Shown one piece after another: positions 44,058 to 52,242 of a stretch of 64,000 nucleotides of DNA. The notes beneath the pieces were generated by a model that saw only the letters and a program-made list of their open reading frames with translations, made no database searches and was not told where the DNA came from. The translations under genes and the position numbers were made by a program. Every line of letters begins with the position of its first letter. Position 1 is the first letter of the stretch. Source of the DNA: Rhodopseudomonas_A palustris_F (lineage in GTDB: Bacteria > Pseudomonadota > Alphaproteobacteria > Rhizobiales > Xanthobacteraceae); NCBI RefSeq assembly GCF_000013745.1, contig NC_007925.1, forward strand, positions 3,658,001 to 3,722,000, given 5' to 3'.

Positions 44058-44300
44058 ATGCGGGAAATTCAGCTCCGGGACGCGAAGTCTGGCTTATCGG
44101 CACTGGTCGATGATGCCGTGGGCGGCGAGCCGGCCATCATCACCCGACACGGCAAACGCGAGGCCGTGCTTCTGAGCTATCAGGAATGGGAGCGGCTTTC
44201 GCAGGTCCCCTCCTTCGGCCGCCTGCTGATGGCTGCACCACTCTCGCCGGACGATCTGCCACCACGCGATACCATGCCGCTGCGTCAAACCGAGTTTTAA
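44058..44300 (+). CDS. Type II antitoxin, Phd/YefM family
   Basis: An 80-residue antitoxin. The N-terminal dimerisation/DNA-binding domain is MREIQLRDAKSGLSALVDDAVGG...ITRHGKREAVLLSYQEWERL, the standard Phd/YefM pattern. The C-terminal 30 residues (PLSPDDLPPRD) are the flexible toxin-binding tail. The ATG at 44058 is preferred over one at 44022, which lies inside the palindromic operator. The toxin gene starts five bases after its stop. Confidence 0.92.
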   Translation: MREIQLRDAKSGLSALVDDAVGGEPAIITRHGKREAVLLSYQEWERLSQVPSFGRLLMAAPLSPDDLPPRDTMPLRQTEF

Positions 44301-44305
44301 TCGCC

Positions 44306-44746
44306 TTGTATCTGGTGGACACCAACGTGATCTCGGCCGGAGCGCCGTCGAGAGCAGCGCCAGCAGCGCTGATCGCGTGGATGGATCACCATTCGCCGCA
44401 GCTTTATATTTCGGCGGTCACGGTCGCGGAAATCGGCGACGGCATCGCCAAGGCGCGGCGCGAGGGCGCGACCCGTAAGGCGTCCGACCTCGACGCTTGG
44501 CTTGACACTCTGCTGCATCTCTATAGCGAGCGCGTTCTAACCTTCGACGCCGCAACGGCTCGCGTGGCGGGAATGTTGTCCGATCGCGCGCGCGGAAAAG
44601 GGCAAGCGCCCGGCTTCGCCGACATCATCATCGCCGCGACGGCGCTCCAGCACGGATTGACGGTTCTATCGCGCAATCTGAAGCATTTCGAGCCGCTTGG
44701 CGTGCCCACCCTCGATCCCTTCGCAACTCTGCCTACGCCGCGATAG
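44306..44746 (+). CDS. Type II toxin, PIN domain ribonuclease (VapC/FitB-like)
   Basis: A 146-residue PIN-domain RNase, expected to cleave RNA when not bound by its antitoxin. The acidic active-site residues are in LYLVDTNVIS (Asp5), VTVAEIGDGIAKARR (Glu) and GFADIIIAATALQHGLTVLSRN (Asp and following Asn). The start is a TTG five bases after the antitoxin stop; a longer frame upstream overlaps the antitoxin and is rejected. Pairing of a Phd-type antitoxin with a PIN toxin is common. Confidence 0.9.
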   Translation: MYLVDTNVISAGAPSRAAPAALIAWMDHHSPQLYISAVTVAEIGDGIAKARREGATRKASDLDAWLDTLLHLYSERVLTFDAATARVAGMLSDRARGKGQAPGFADIIIAATALQHGLTVLSRNLKHFEPLGVPTLDPFATLPTPR

Positions 44747-45028
44747 ACGCGCCGTTGGCGAACGAGCACTGTGGCGAGGAGATCGCTGATGCCCGCCTCG
44801 CGGCGGGGCATTCGTCAAACAGATACGAGTCCGCCGATTTCTACGATGGGCTACGCCACTGCTCTCTCGTGAGGAGATGGTCGTTTCCGCAGGGCATTAC
44901 TTCAAATAAAAATGCAACGATCAGAGATCAAAAGAGGAAGGTGACATGGGAAGAATATAGCTCGGGATGGGTAACAATGTGGGAGCCATGGAAACGCGAG
45001 AAACCTTCGCATCAATGACTTATGCCTG

Positions 45029-45113
45029 TGGTGCGCTCGGAGGGACTCGAACCCCCACGATTTTACTCACTGCCACCTCAAGGCAGCGCGTCTACCAATT
45101 CCGCCACGAGCGC
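45029..45113 (-). tRNA. tRNA-Leu (anticodon GAG)
   Basis: The minus strand reads GCGCTCG as the 5' acceptor arm and CGAGCGC followed by ACCA at the 3' end, so CCA is encoded. The anticodon loop TTGAGGT, on a CTGCC/GGCAG stem, gives GAG, reading CUC leucine codons. A long variable arm (GTGAGTAAAATCGT) and the T-loop GGTTCGAGTCC confirm a class II tRNA-Leu. Confidence 0.96.
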
Positions 45114-45212
45114 TTTATCTCGATCCGAATCTCGGTCGACGGCTCGCGCCAGACCGGATCAACGGCGCCCATGTAACAAATCAATCTTGATGCGACAAGG
45201 GCCCGCGGTGAC

Positions 45213-45455
45213 TTACCTTCGATCCGGGGATCGCGGCAACATTCGCTTGACTTCGACCGCAATGCGGTTGCGATCCACCAGCACCATGCCGCTGGCGATC
45301 GGCATGTTGTTGGCGAGGATCTTGACCTCGTCGGCCTCGGTGGCGTCCAGCTCGATGATGGCGCCGCGGGACAGCCGCAGCACCTGATGAATCGGCATGG
45401 AGGTGGTTCCGAGGACCACCATCAGATCGACGGAGACTTTATCGAGTGTCGGCAC
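45213..45455 (-). CDS. Stand-alone FliN/SpoA-domain protein
   Basis: An 80-residue protein consisting of little more than a SpoA (FliN/YscQ C-terminal) domain: [30 protein letters not shown], then [31 protein letters not shown]. In flagellar motors this domain dimerises to build the C-ring. Here the N-terminal extension of FliN is missing and no flagellar or type III secretion genes are nearby. It is divergent from lipB with a 61-base gap. A role in a motor, as an assembly factor, or as a repurposed dimer is open. Confidence 0.8.
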
Positions 45456-45516
45456 TGCGGATGAAACTCACACCATGCGAGATTGCCGGCCGACAACACC
45501 ACGTTATGGTGAACCA

Positions 45517-46260
45517 ATGATTAACGATCGCGAAACCCTCGATTTGGTGCCGCTTTCGCTGCCGCCGGGGGCCCCGGCCGTGGCTTGGCAAGTGTCCGAT
45601 GCGCTGGTGCCCTATCCGGAGGCCATCGCCGCGATGGAGGCGCGGGCGGCCGCCATCGCCGCGGGCCAGGCGCCGGAATTGGTGTGGCTCTTGGAGCATC
45701 CGCCGCTCTACACCAGCGGCACCAGCGGCAAGGACGGCGACCTGCTCATCCCCCGCTTCCCGCTCTATGCCAGCGGCCGCGGCGGCCAGGTCACCTATCA
45801 CGGCCCCGGTCAAAGGGTGGCCTATGTCATGCTCGACCTGAAACGGCGGCGGCCGGACGTGCGCGCCTATGTCGCCGCGCTGGAGCAATGGATCATCGGC
45901 ACCTTGGCGCACTTCAATGTGAGGGGCGAACGTCGCGAGGACCGGGTCGGGGTCTGGGTGGCGCGCCCCGACAAGGGCGCAGGCTTCGAGGACAAGATCG
46001 CGGCGATCGGGGTGCGGCTGCGGCGTTGGGTCTCGTTCCACGGCATCGCCATCAACGTCGAACCGGACCTCACGCATTTTTCCGCGATCGTGCCGTGCGG
46101 CGTCACCGATCCGCGCTTCGGCGTCACCAGCCTGGTCGATCTCGGCCTCCCGGTCACGCTGCAGGATGTCGACGTCGCGCTGCGGCAGGCATTCGAACAG
46201 GTATTCGGCCCGACCGCCGACGCCGGGCTCCCAGCGGACGACGCGGCGCTGTTGCGATGA
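45517..46260 (+). CDS. lipB: Octanoyl-[acyl carrier protein]:protein N-octanoyltransferase
   Basis: LipB transfers octanoate from ACP to lipoyl domains, the first step of lipoate synthesis. The 247-residue cytosolic enzyme shows the lipid/ACP-binding [32 protein letters not shown] with the catalytic Lys, and the nucleophile in [16 protein letters not shown]. The ATG at 45517 is preferred; upstream in-frame ATGs overlap the FliN-like gene. LipA is not adjacent. Confidence 0.95.
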
Positions 46261-46277
46261 CGCAGGCCCGGCGCCGG

Positions 46278-46895
46278 CTACGCGGTCCGGCGCTGTTCGT
46301 TCGGCCGCCACCAATTGCTGATCAGCGCGTGCCGGCCCTCGCATTGCGTCTCGGAATTCCCGAACGACCGATGCTTCAGGAAGATCGCAGCCTCGAGCTG
46401 CTCGACGGCAAGCGCGGCCTCGCAGGCATCCTGCTCGCCGGAAAAACGGCAGATCTCGAACGAGCGATAATTCGGCATCATTTGCTGAAAGCCGAAATGC
46501 GCCAGATGCGCCAGATGCAGCGCTTCGATCAACGGCAGGTCGATCCGCAGCACGTCCTGCGCGGGCATCGTCTTTTTCAGAGCCGCAGCCTGCCCGGCAT
46601 TCCAGCAATCCATGCCGATCGCCTCGCCGAGCAGCCATAGCTCGGACCCGCACGCCTCGCTCGGTTTGGCGAACACCGAATCGACGAGCTTGGCGGTCTT
46701 CAAATAACGCGGGACGGCCGCGGGGATCTTGCGGCCCCCCCGTTCGAAGTGGTGACCCACTCCGTTGACGATCTCGCTCGCGGCTTCGGCTCTCCCGCGC
46801 AGCCGGCCGCGTTCAAAATAGAATGAACTGACGCTGGACCACGCCGAGCCCGCAACGACCAGCATCAGAACGCCAAAGACGATCAGAATCAACAC
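46278..46895 (-). CDS. Hypothetical membrane-anchored protein
   Basis: Not recognised. The 205-residue protein starts at a GTG (46895) with a very strong ribosome site GAGGGGGG five bases upstream; the frame stays open 40 codons more but without such a site. An N-terminal hydrophobic helix (about 2-22) is followed by a soluble region with five Cys, several in pairs (ACGSELW..., MDCWNAG, EICRFSGEQDACEAAL). This suggests an exported, disulfide-containing domain. A His/Ala-rich stretch LHLAHLAHF lies in the middle. Confidence 0.68.
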   Translation of the reverse strand: MLILIVFGVLMLVVAGSAWSSVSSFYFERGRLRGRAEAASEIVNGVGHHFERGGRKIPAAVPRYLKTAKLVDSVFAKPSEACGSELWLLGEAIGMDCWNAGQAAALKKTMPAQDVLRIDLPLIEALHLAHLAHFGFQQMMPNYRSFEICRFSGEQDACEAALAVEQLEAAIFLKHRSFGNSETQCEGRHALISNWWRPNEQRRTA

Positions 46896-47106
46896 AGCGG
46901 CCCCCCTCAAAGGCGGATCAACGTGCCGCTGTTGCGACGCGAACGGCGTGGCCAAACAGAGCTGGTTGTCGCAGCCTTTCGAAATGATTGACGGAATCTC
47001 ACTAACGAAGGGCAAAATCGCGACTAAGTAACACTACAGGGATCAGCGCCGGCGGTTGCCATCCGGCCGTCCGAATGCTCAGCGCGTGCTGACATGGTAC
47101 CAGGGC

Positions 47107-47406
47107 TTACAGCGTCGGCAGCGTCGAGAACCGCTCGCCCGGCCGCCGCAGATCGAGCGCGTCGACACTACCTGGTTGCTCGTCGAGCTTGGTGACACGC
47201 GCCGACGACGGTCCGCGCCGGCATCGTGCGATAATCTCGGCAACCGCCTCGGCAGGGCCGGCAAACAGCGCCTCGACGCTGCCGTCCCGGCGGTTGCGCA
47301 CCCAGCCTTCGAGATCGAGCTTCATCGCCTGATATTCGACAAAGGCGCGGTAGCCGACGCCCTGCACGCGGCCCTGCACCGTCACCTGCCGAACGATGGT
47401 GCTCAT
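47107..47406 (-). CDS. acyP: Acylphosphatase
   Basis: This 99-residue cytosolic enzyme hydrolyses acyl phosphates such as carbamoyl or acetyl phosphate. The family signature VQGRVQGVGYRAFVEYQA contains the catalytic Arg, and GWVRNRRDGSVEALFAGP the catalytic Asn. Its ATG follows directly after the TAG stop of the oxaloacetate decarboxylase gene, so it is the last gene of a three-gene operon with a biotin-dependent carboxylase subunit. Confidence 0.93.
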   Translation of the reverse strand: MSTIVRQVTVQGRVQGVGYRAFVEYQAMKLDLEGWVRNRRDGSVEALFAGPAEAVAEIIARCRRGPSSARVTKLDEQPGSVDALDLRRPGERFSTLPTL

Positions 47407-48273
47407 CTATTTCTTCAGCCCGAGAAAATTCGCGCCGCGCTGCTTCACCAGCGCCGCACGGGTCACCCAATCCATCAGCTCCGAAGACGCCAGTCCCTGC
47501 AACTGCATCGGCGGTGTGCCGGCGGCCGCAGCCTTCAAGGTGTCGAACACCGCCTGGGTGGCCGCGGCGATCGGCGCATGGCCCTGCACCGCGATCCGCA
47601 CCCGCTGCGCGGCGAGATAGTCCCAGTCGGAAATCTCCTCGGACGGGCCACCGAGCACGATCGGCAGCGTGGTCGCCGCGGCGATCGCTTCGAGCTGCGC
47701 CCTGGTTTTCACGGCGGTGAAGAACAGCGCGTCGACGCCCGCGGCCTCATAGGCCTGCGCGCGCTCGATCGCATCCTCAAGCGACGTAATCGCCAACGCC
47801 CCGGTGCGGCCGACGATCACCAGCGTCGGATCGCCGCGGGCGTCGAGCGCCGCCTTGATCTTGCCGAACCCCTCCTCGATCGCAATGAGCTGCGGCGTGG
47901 CCTCGCCGAACGGCTGCGGCAGCGCGGTGTCTTCGATGGTCAGGCCGGCGGCCCCTGCCCCTTCCAGCTCCTGCACGGTGCGGCGCACGTTCAACGCGTT
48001 GCCGTAGCCGTGGTCGGCATCGACCAGGATCGGCAGCGCCGCGGCACGCGACATCCGCCGCACTTGTTCCGCCAGCTCGGTCAGCGTGATCAGCGCGATG
48101 TCCGGATCGCCGAGGATCGCCAGCGAGGCCACCGAGCCGCCGAACATCCCGACCTCGAAGCCGAGATCCTCGGCGATCCGCATCGAGATCGGATCAAACA
48201 CCGACGCAGGCCGCGCGCAACGCGATCCGGAGAGGATCGCGCGCAAAGCTTCGCGACGGCTGCGCCAGGTCAT
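47407..48273 (-). CDS. Oxaloacetate decarboxylase, isocitrate lyase/PEP mutase superfamily
   Basis: A 288-residue cytosolic TIM-barrel enzyme. Metal-binding and catalytic regions are MFGGSVASLAILGDPD, ILVDADHGYGNALNV and GLTIEDTALPQP. Sequence and length match the Mg2+-dependent oxaloacetate decarboxylase subgroup annotated in Rhodopseudomonas/Bradyrhizobium. It lacks the KKCGH loop of isocitrate lyases. It starts four bases after the carboxylase alpha-subunit stop and is followed immediately by acylphosphatase, so it is translated within a tight operon. Confidence 0.88.
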   Translation of the reverse strand: MTWRSRREALRAILSGSRCARPASVFDPISMRIAEDLGFEVGMFGGSVASLAILGDPDIALITLTELAEQVRRMSRAAALPILVDADHGYGNALNVRRTVQELEGAGAAGLTIEDTALPQPFGEATPQLIAIEEGFGKIKAALDARGDPTLVIVGRTGALAITSLEDAIERAQAYEAAGVDALFFTAVKTRAQLEAIAAATTLPIVLGGPSEEISDWDYLAAQRVRIAVQGHAPIAAATQAVFDTLKAAAAGTPPMQLQGLASSELMDWVTRAALVKQRGANFLGLKK

Positions 48274-48277
48274 CGTC

Positions 48278-50293
48278 TTAGGCGAACTCGAGGATGGTGG
48301 CGTCGACCGCCAACGTCGCCCCCGGTGCGGCGTGGATCTTCTTCACCACGCCGTCGCGTTCGGCACGCAGCACGTTCTGCATCTTCATCGCCTCGACGAT
48401 CGCCAGCGTTTCGCCGGCCTTGACCTCCTGGCCTTCGGCGACCGCGATCGACACCACCAGTCCGGGCATCGGGCACAGCACCTTCTTGCCGGTGTCGGCC
48501 TTGTTGCCGACCAGCATCCAGCGCGCCGCCGACGCCTCGCGTTCGGTGAAGACGTTGACCGCGACCTCATAGCCGTGATGCGCCAGCCGCACCCCGTTCG
48601 GGATCGGCCGCACCTGCACCGCGACGGGCCGCCCGTCGATGGTGCCGTGCCACACCGGATCGCCGGGGATCCACGGCGACAGCAACAGATGCGGCTGCCC
48701 CATGGTGCCGTCGGCGCCGACGAAGCGAACCACGAAGCCCTCGCCTTCGCGGGTGACGTCGAGCGGCACCTCGCTGCGCTCCAGCCACACGCAGCGGCGG
48801 CGTTCGCGGATCACCGCGCGGCCGATCATCTGGCCGGAGATCTTGCGCTTGCGCTCGCCGATCACGCGGTCGATCGCCGCTCCCACCGCGGCGATGCGGC
48901 GGGCGATTTCGCCCTCCGGCACCCGCGCGGTGAAGCCCTTGGGGAATTCCTCGGCGATGAAGCCGGTGGACAGATTGCCCTCGCGCCAGCGCGGATGCGT
49001 CATCAATGCCGACAGGAACGGAATGTTGTGGCGGATGCCGTCGATGTAGAACGCATCCAGCGCATGCGCCTGCGCTTCGATCGCGGCCGTCCGCGACGGC
49101 GCGTGGGTGACCAGCTTGGCGATCATCGGATCGTAGTAGATCGCGATCTCGCCGCCTTCCTGCACGCCGGTATCGTTGCGCACGGTGATGCCGTTGTGCG
49201 AGCTTTCCTTCGGCGGGCGATACTTCACCAGCCGGCCGATCGACGGCAGGAAATTGCGGAACGGATCCTCGGCATAGACCCGCGACTCCACCGCCCAGCC
49301 GGTCAGCGTCACGTCCTTCTGCGCCAGCTGCAGCTTCTCGCCGGCCGCGACCCGGATCATCTGCTCGACCAGATCGATCCCGGTGACCATTTCGGTGACC
49401 GGATGCTCGACCTGCAGCCGGGTATTCATTTCCAGGAAGTAGAAGCTCTTGTCCTGGCCGGCGACGAATTCCACGGTGCCGGCGGAATCGTAATTCACCG
49501 CCTTGGCCAAGGCCACCGCCTGTTCGCCCATCTTGCGCCGCGTGGTCTCGTCCAAGAGCGGCGACGGCGCCTCCTCGATCACCTTCTGATTGCGGCGCTG
49601 GATCGAGCATTCGCGCTCGCCGAGATAGATGACGTTGCCGTGCTTGTCGCCGAGCACCTGGATTTCGATGTGGCGCGGATCGACGATGAATTTCTCGATG
49701 AACACCCGGTCGTCGCCGAACGAAGACTTCGCCTCGGCCTTGGCGAGGCCGAAACCTTCGGCGACCTCGGAGGTCGAATGCGCGATCCGCATGCCCTTGC
49801 CGCCGCCGCCGGCGGAGGCCTTGATCATCACCGGATAGCCGATCTGGTCGGCGATCTTCACCGCGTGCTTTTCGTCCTCAATGACGCCGAGATAGCCCGG
49901 CACGGTCGAGACGTTGGCCGCGGCGGCCGCTTTCTTGGATTCGATCTTGTCGCCCATCGCGGCGATCGCGCCGCGGTTGGGGCCGATGAAGACGATGCCG
50001 GCGTCAGCCAGCGCCACTGCGAATGCCTCGCGCTCGGACAGGAAGCCGTAGCCGGGATGCACCGCTTCGGCGCCGGTCTTGCGGCAGGCCTCGATGATCT
50101 TCTCCATCACCAGATAGCTCTCGGAGGCGGCCGGCGGCCCGATCAGGACGGCATGATCGGCCATCTCGACGTGGAGCGCATCGCGGTCGGCCTCCGAATA
50201 AACGGCGACGGTCTCGATACCCATGCGGCGGGCGGTTTTGATGACCCGACAGGCGATTTCGCCGCGATTGGCGATCAGAATGCGTTTGAACAT
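48278..50293 (-). CDS. pccA: Acetyl/propionyl-CoA carboxylase alpha subunit
   Basis: This 671-residue cytosolic subunit carries biotin carboxylase and carrier functions. Biotin carboxylase (1-450) starts MFKRILIANRGEIACRVI, with the ATP-grasp loop KASAGGGGKGMRI and FLEMNTRLQVEHPVTE. A BT-type linker domain (about 460-590) is followed by the carrier domain with biotinylation motif VEAMKMQN near the C-terminus. This architecture fits PccA better than acetyl-CoA carboxylase AccC. The beta subunit is not in the window. It heads an operon with oxaloacetate decarboxylase and acylphosphatase. Confidence 0.93.
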   Translation of the reverse strand: MFKRILIANRGEIACRVIKTARRMGIETVAVYSEADRDALHVEMADHAVLIGPPAASESYLVMEKIIEACRKTGAEAVHPGYGFLSEREAFAVALADAGIVFIGPNRGAIAAMGDKIESKKAAAAANVSTVPGYLGVIEDEKHAVKIADQIGYPVMIKASAGGGGKGMRIAHSTSEVAEGFGLAKAEAKSSFGDDRVFIEKFIVDPRHIEIQVLGDKHGNVIYLGERECSIQRRNQKVIEEAPSPLLDETTRRKMGEQAVALAKAVNYDSAGTVEFVAGQDKSFYFLEMNTRLQVEHPVTEMVTGIDLVEQMIRVAAGEKLQLAQKDVTLTGWAVESRVYAEDPFRNFLPSIGRLVKYRPPKESSHNGITVRNDTGVQEGGEIAIYYDPMIAKLVTHAPSRTAAIEAQAHALDAFYIDGIRHNIPFLSALMTHPRWREGNLSTGFIAEEFPKGFTARVPEGEIARRIAAVGAAIDRVIGERKRKISGQMIGRAVIRERRRCVWLERSEVPLDVTREGEGFVVRFVGADGTMGQPHLLLSPWIPGDPVWHGTIDGRPVAVQVRPIPNGVRLAHHGYEVAVNVFTEREASAARWMLVGNKADTGKKVLCPMPGLVVSIAVAEGQEVKAGETLAIVEAMKMQNVLRAERDGVVKKIHAAPGATLAVDATILEFA

Positions 50294-50464
50294 GTGCTTG
50301 TTTGCTTGCGACCTTGGGAGGTGGACGGCGCTCCCCGAGCGGGAGGCCTATCTGGGCGTGCGGGTCACGTTGTAACAATTTTGTCGCTCGAAAAAACTAA
50401 ATATTGCCGTGGGCCGGGATTCCGGGACCCTACTTTTGGAGTGAGCTTGCATGCGGGAACGGCC

Positions 50465-50650
50465 ATGGCCAACGCGTCGGGGATGTCCGCCGGCACCAAG
50501 TCCAAAGACAAACTGATCGGCCGGGTGATCACCGAAGCGATGCCGAACAGCGCCACGCCCCAGGCCACGACCGAAACTCTGCGGTCGCAACGTGGCCTCA
50601 GCGGCCTGCGCACCGTGCTGAAATTCCAGCGGGTCGGCGACCAGCGCTAG
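50465..50650 (+). CDS. Possible small protein of unknown function
   Basis: A 61-residue frame (MANASGMSAGTKSKDKLIGR... ending in FQRVGDQR) with balanced composition and no low complexity. It is the tail end of a very long frame antisense to pccA, so openness alone is weak evidence. A TTG or GTG a few codons upstream, next to GGAGTGAG, could be the true start. No family was recognised. Treat as tentative. Confidence 0.35.
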   Translation: MANASGMSAGTKSKDKLIGRVITEAMPNSATPQATTETLRSQRGLSGLRTVLKFQRVGDQR

Positions 50651-50707
50651 TTCGACGTCGCTGGTTTTCCGGGCGCACGCTGGGCTCGCCCCCCGAGCGC
50701 GAATCAA

Positions 50708-50742
50708 CAAAAAACGGCGGGCCACTAGATTGCTGGCCCGCC
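50708..50742 (-). terminator. Rho-independent terminator of the 191-residue gene
   Basis: A perfect 10-base-pair stem (arms CGGCGGGCCA and TGGCCCGCCG) and eight-base loop, followed on the minus strand by six T's. It lies 29 bases past the stop at 50771. Confidence 0.88.
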
Positions 50743-50770
50743 GCATCCGATCCGGTGATGTGCTGCACGC

Positions 50771-51346
50771 TCAGGCGCCGAGGTCGAACACGCCCGGCCA
50801 TTGCAGCAACGGCAGCGTCGCAGCGCCGATCACGGTAGCGACCAGCCGCGTCAGCGTCTGATTGCTGCGGCGGGTGCCGCGCATCTGCCGGGAGATCCAC
50901 TCCAGCACTTCTGTATTGACGCCGACCGCCTGGGTCGGTGCCCAGCTTTCGATCGCGGTGTCCGGCGCCAAGGCCACGGTGCGCGAAGGCACCGGCAGGC
51001 CGGAGGCCGAGGCGGCGTGATGCACCACCGCTTTGGCGAACAGATCGTCGAACAGCCCGTCGTCGCTGCGCTCAGCGGCGGCGTTGTTGATCTCGAACAA
51101 CGCCTCGGCTTCGGCGCGGCTCACCGGCTGGTTCTCAACCGCGGCCGCGGTCAGGATCCGCGCGCACAGCGCCGCGTCATCGGCATCCAGCGCGCGGGAA
51201 AAGTGGATACGACCCATGGTCGTGGGGCCCTCACCGGTGATCACTCCGTCGCGCACAACGGCGAGCGCTTGCGCCGCAGTATAGCGGTCGGCAATCCGGG
51301 AGGGTTCAATGGCGCCGATCAATTCGGCTATGGCGGTGGCAGTCAT
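50771..51346 (-). CDS. Conserved hypothetical protein
   Basis: A 191-residue protein not assigned to a characterised family. It starts MTATAIAELIGAIEPSRIAD and is mostly alpha-helical. An acidic central region has ALCARILTAAAVENQPVSRAEAEALFEINNAA (a helical TerB-like or EF-hand-like feel, but no motif can be confirmed). A moderately hydrophobic C-terminus (TLTRLVATVIGAATLPLL) could be a tail anchor. The ATG at 51346 follows AAGAGAAGAGC. A clear terminator follows. Confidence 0.72.
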   Translation of the reverse strand: MTATAIAELIGAIEPSRIADRYTAAQALAVVRDGVITGEGPTTMGRIHFSRALDADDAALCARILTAAAVENQPVSRAEAEALFEINNAAAERSDDGLFDDLFAKAVVHHAASASGLPVPSRTVALAPDTAIESWAPTQAVGVNTEVLEWISRQMRGTRRSNQTLTRLVATVIGAATLPLLQWPGVFDLGA

Positions 51347-51723
51347 TGGATGCTCTTCTCTTTTTGCTATCGCCCAGCATTTCCATGCCGGTGTAAACGA
51401 TCCGTTAAGACCTCGACTTTGGTCGCACCTTGAACCGATGCGATGACCCGTTGTCGCCGTGACGTTCGTCACGACCGTTCGAGTCGCAGGCCGGTCCGGC
51501 GCCGGTGCGGCGCGTCAGCGGCTTTATCGGGGCAGTTCGAAGTCTGATTTTGGTACCGGGGCTTAGCCCACGCGGCAACTGCGGGTGATCCCCCAGCCGG
51601 ACAAATTAAACTCAATATTTCGCAGTGTTTTCAAATGGCTGTTAACGAACATTAACCAGTTAGGCGACCGCAGGACGAAGCTCCGCCTGCGGTCGCTTGC
51701 GATCACAAAACGTTGACTGCGCG
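51347..51723. other. Gene-poor stretch
   Basis: About 377 bases between two minus-strand genes with no supported frame. AT-rich DNA around 51600-51660 contains TTAACGAACATTAACC and is probably the promoter region of the 191-residue gene or an unused site. A hairpin lies at 51664-51696. Confidence 0.5.
51664..51696. terminator. Hairpin downstream of the DUF2177 gene
   Basis: An 11-base-pair perfect stem GCGACCGCAGG/CCTGCGGTCGC with an 11-base loop, 27 bases after the stop of the DUF2177 gene. There is no T-run, so it may be a factor-assisted terminator. Confidence 0.5.
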
Positions 51724-52125
51724 CTACAGCTTGGGCGCCAGCCAGTTGGTGATCAGCAGTCCGAGCGTCGCCGACACCGCGGTCATGAACGCCCCCCATG
51801 AAATGTCGAGCGCCACCACCGGCCAGGTCCAGTGCTTGAGCAACGACATCGCGGTCAGCTCGAACGTCGCGTAGCAGAACATGCCGAACAGCGCGCCATA
51901 GACCAGCGTCGACGACCAGGTGGCGTCGCGGCCGCCGTTCACGAACACCAGCACGCCGACGATGTAGAGCAAATAGAACGGGATCGCCGCCGAAAGCCGG
52001 ACCTCGCCCAGCATGTCGCCGACCTGGGCGAAGAAGAAGTTCTTGGCGATGGTGCCGAGAAACAGGAAATCCAGCGGGATCAGGATCAGGAACGTCGCCA
52101 GATAGAGAATTGCATATCGCTTCAA
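51724..52125 (-). CDS. DUF2177 family membrane protein
   Basis: A 133-residue four-helix inner-membrane protein of unknown function, matching DUF2177. It starts LKRYAILYLATFLILIPLDFLF, then has GEVRLSAAIPFYLLYIVGVLVFVNGG, YGALFGMFCYATFELT and W-rich third and fourth helices. The start is a TTG at 52125 with GGAGG five bases upstream; there is no ATG nearby. The photolyase gene is divergent 117 bases away. In some bacteria DUF2177 genes sit with photolyase or carotenoid genes, so a light-response link is possible. Confidence 0.85.
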   Translation of the reverse strand: MKRYAILYLATFLILIPLDFLFLGTIAKNFFFAQVGDMLGEVRLSAAIPFYLLYIVGVLVFVNGGRDATWSSTLVYGALFGMFCYATFELTAMSLLKHWTWPVVALDISWGAFMTAVSATLGLLITNWLAPKL

Positions 52126-52242
52126 GTCGTCCTCCACAGTGCTGCTGAGCCGGTTCCCAAGATACGCGCGAAATCGGCCAAGGTTGCAACACGCGGCCAA
52201 CACCGACCACCTGCGGATCGCGGATCCGGCTAACATAGCCCG

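Larger units (their letters stand above)
50294..50770. other. Intergenic region upstream of pccA
   Basis: About 477 bases. The left part must hold the pccA promoter. A possible 61-residue plus-strand gene (50465-50650) and a minus-strand terminator (50708-50742) are listed separately; nothing else is supported. Confidence 0.5.

Noticed and set aside
48086..50650. Plus-strand frame of 854 codons antisense to pccA
   Set aside because: It is the mirror of a strongly conserved carboxylase gene; high GC keeps antisense frames open. Only its last 61 codons, outside pccA, are kept as a tentative small gene.
51640..51660. TTAACGAACATTAACC as a CtrA binding site
   Set aside because: The spacing between the two TTAA halves is six bases instead of the consensus seven, and no cell-cycle gene follows.
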